A stretch of DNA of 5,087 nt from Actinomycetota bacterium (lineage in GTDB: Bacteria > Actinomycetota > Humimicrobiia > Humimicrobiales > Humimicrobiaceae): assembly GCA_018897225.1 (NCBI GenBank), contig JAHILC010000223.1, positions 1 to 5,087 of the forward strand, in the 5' to 3' direction. Below the pieces are notes generated by a model, which was not told the DNA's origin, searched no databases, and saw nothing but the letters and a program-made list of their open reading frames with translations. Positions 4,181 to 5,087 of this stretch are shown in pieces. The stretch's first letter is position 1; every line of letters starts with the position of its first letter. A program made the translations under genes and the position numbers.

Positions 4181-5087
4181 ATGAGTATTATGCATCCGTC
4201 AAAAGAAGAATATTTGGCAAAAGCTAAAAAATATAATTTAATACCTGTTTATAAAGAATATATGGTTGATACTGAAACACCTGCTTCAATATTTTTAAAA
4301 GCAGGTGGATTAGAAAAGGAGATGTTCCTTCTTGAAAGCATGGAGGGGTTAAAAAAATTATCCCGCTACTCTTTTATTGGAGCGGGAAACAGCTCTCTGA
4401 TAAAATTTGAAGATGGAGTTTTTACCATGAAAACTTCTGGTAAAGAAGTTGTAAAAGTTAAAACGAGGTCTCCTTTGGATGAATTGGAAAAGGTGATCAG
4501 TGAATACCGTTTGTATAAAAATCCCGAATTAAATCATTTTGTGGGAGGGGCTGTAGGATATCTAAGCTATGACCTGGTTAAATATTTTGAAAATATCAAA
4601 CTTGCTAAAGACAAGCTATCATTACCGGAAATAATGCTATATTTAACTGATCTGGTTATAGTTTTTGACCATTTTCTAAACAGAATGAAAATTATTTCCA
4701 CAGTAAAAATTGAAAAAGATACAGAAAAAGATACAGATAAGGCTTATTTTCAATCAATACAAAAAATAGAGGAAATAGAGTCAAAAATCTTTTTAAGCAG
4801 TAAAAATGGCAATGGCAATAATTTTTCCTATTCTATGGATGATACTAAGAAATTTGATATTAAATCTAATTTTAGCAAACAAAAATTTTTAGAAGCTGTC
4901 GGGAAAGCAAAAAAATATATTATTGACGGAGAAGCATTCCAGATAGTTCTTTCCCAGCGCTTTAGTATAGATAGTCTTTCGAACCCATTTAATATATACA
5001 GAGCTTTAAGGACAACAAACCCGTCACCTTATATGTATTATATCAATTTTGGGAAGTTTAAAATTATTGGTTCTTCACCTGAACCTC
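4181..5087 (+). CDS. trpE: Anthranilate synthase component I, 5' part
   Basis: The reading frame is open from ATG 4181 to the window edge (302 codons plus one base) and is cut off by the window. TrpE converts chorismate to anthranilate in the cytosol, using ammonia supplied by the TrpG amidotransferase; this is the first committed step of tryptophan synthesis. The N-terminal domain (about 25-165) contains the tryptophan-binding motif LLES (50-53) and RYSFIG (62-67), then FVGGAVGYLSYDLVKYFE. The chorismate-binding domain starts near 228 and shows DGEAFQIVLSQRF and NPSPYM (280-285), both feedback-site or TrpE-type signatures. VLSQR favours TrpE over PabB, which usually has NLxQ here. The remaining catalytic residues lie beyond the window. 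LLES and NPSPYM suggest the enzyme is still inhibited by tryptophan. An in-frame TAA at 4112-4114 leaves ATG 4181 or ATG 4190 as the start; neither has a Shine-Dalgarno. A linker at about 185-225 is rich in Lys, Asp and Asn and variable. Confidence 0.95.
   Translation, partial: MSIMHPSKEEYLAKAKKYNLIPVYKEYMVDTETPASIFLKAGGLEKEMFLLESMEGLKKLSRYSFIGAGNSSLIKFEDGVFTMKTSGKEVVKVKTRSPLDELEKVISEYRLYKNPELNHFVGGAVGYLSYDLVKYFENIKLAKDKLSLPEIMLYLTDLVIVFDHFLNRMKIISTVKIEKDTEKDTDKAYFQSIQKIEEIESKIFLSSKNGNGNNFSYSMDDTKKFDIKSNFSKQKFLEAVGKAKKYIIDGEAFQIVLSQRFSIDSLSNPFNIYRALRTTNPSPYMYYINFGKFKIIGSSPEP

Overview
The window is strongly AT-rich (by eye roughly 30% GC) bacterial DNA. Coding is dense but broken by three AT-rich intergenic stretches. 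The composition, the genes and a TTG start behind a strong Shine-Dalgarno sequence suit a low-GC, probably anaerobic, possibly uncultivated bacterium (Firmicutes, Atribacterota or a similar deep lineage). Nothing here fixes the taxon.

Layout, left to right. (1) 78-1277, minus strand: a cytosolic GT-B (GT4-like) glycosyltransferase with a TTG start, a strong ribosome binding site and an extended -10 promoter. (2) 1278-1702: an apparently empty gap. It holds a decayed plus-strand fragment of a GH130-type glycoside phosphorylase (about 1382-1572, spread over three reading frames) and possible promoters for the next gene. (3) 1703-2284, plus: a TetR-family repressor. (4) 2285-2487: a weak hairpin, then a 31-bp near-perfect palindrome lying over a -35/-10 promoter, which is a good candidate TetR operator. 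(5) 2488-3693, plus: a membrane-anchored GT2 glycosyltransferase of the CrtQ/HpnB type. (6) 3694-4180: a long untranslated region that reads as a classical transcription attenuator. It has a promoter, a 31-codon leader ORF ending Cys-Trp-Arg-Ser-stop, competing 1:2, 2:3 and 3:4 RNA stems, and a terminator with a T-tract. (7) 4181 to the window end, plus: the 5' 302 codons of trpE, anthranilate synthase component I.

How the parts fit. The TetR protein most likely controls the GT2 gene downstream, and perhaps itself. The GT2 enzyme probably glycosylates a membrane lipid or isoprenoid-type acceptor, and the GT4 enzyme probably handles a mannose-type sugar. The GH130 remnant suggests that the locus once carried a mannoside phosphorylase divergent from the GT4 gene and has since lost it. 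trpE appears to start a separate biosynthetic operon controlled by ribosome stalling at a Trp codon in its leader. The attenuator, the palindrome over the promoter and the GH130 relic are the most interesting parts. None is a wholly new system, but all three are easily missed by automatic annotation.
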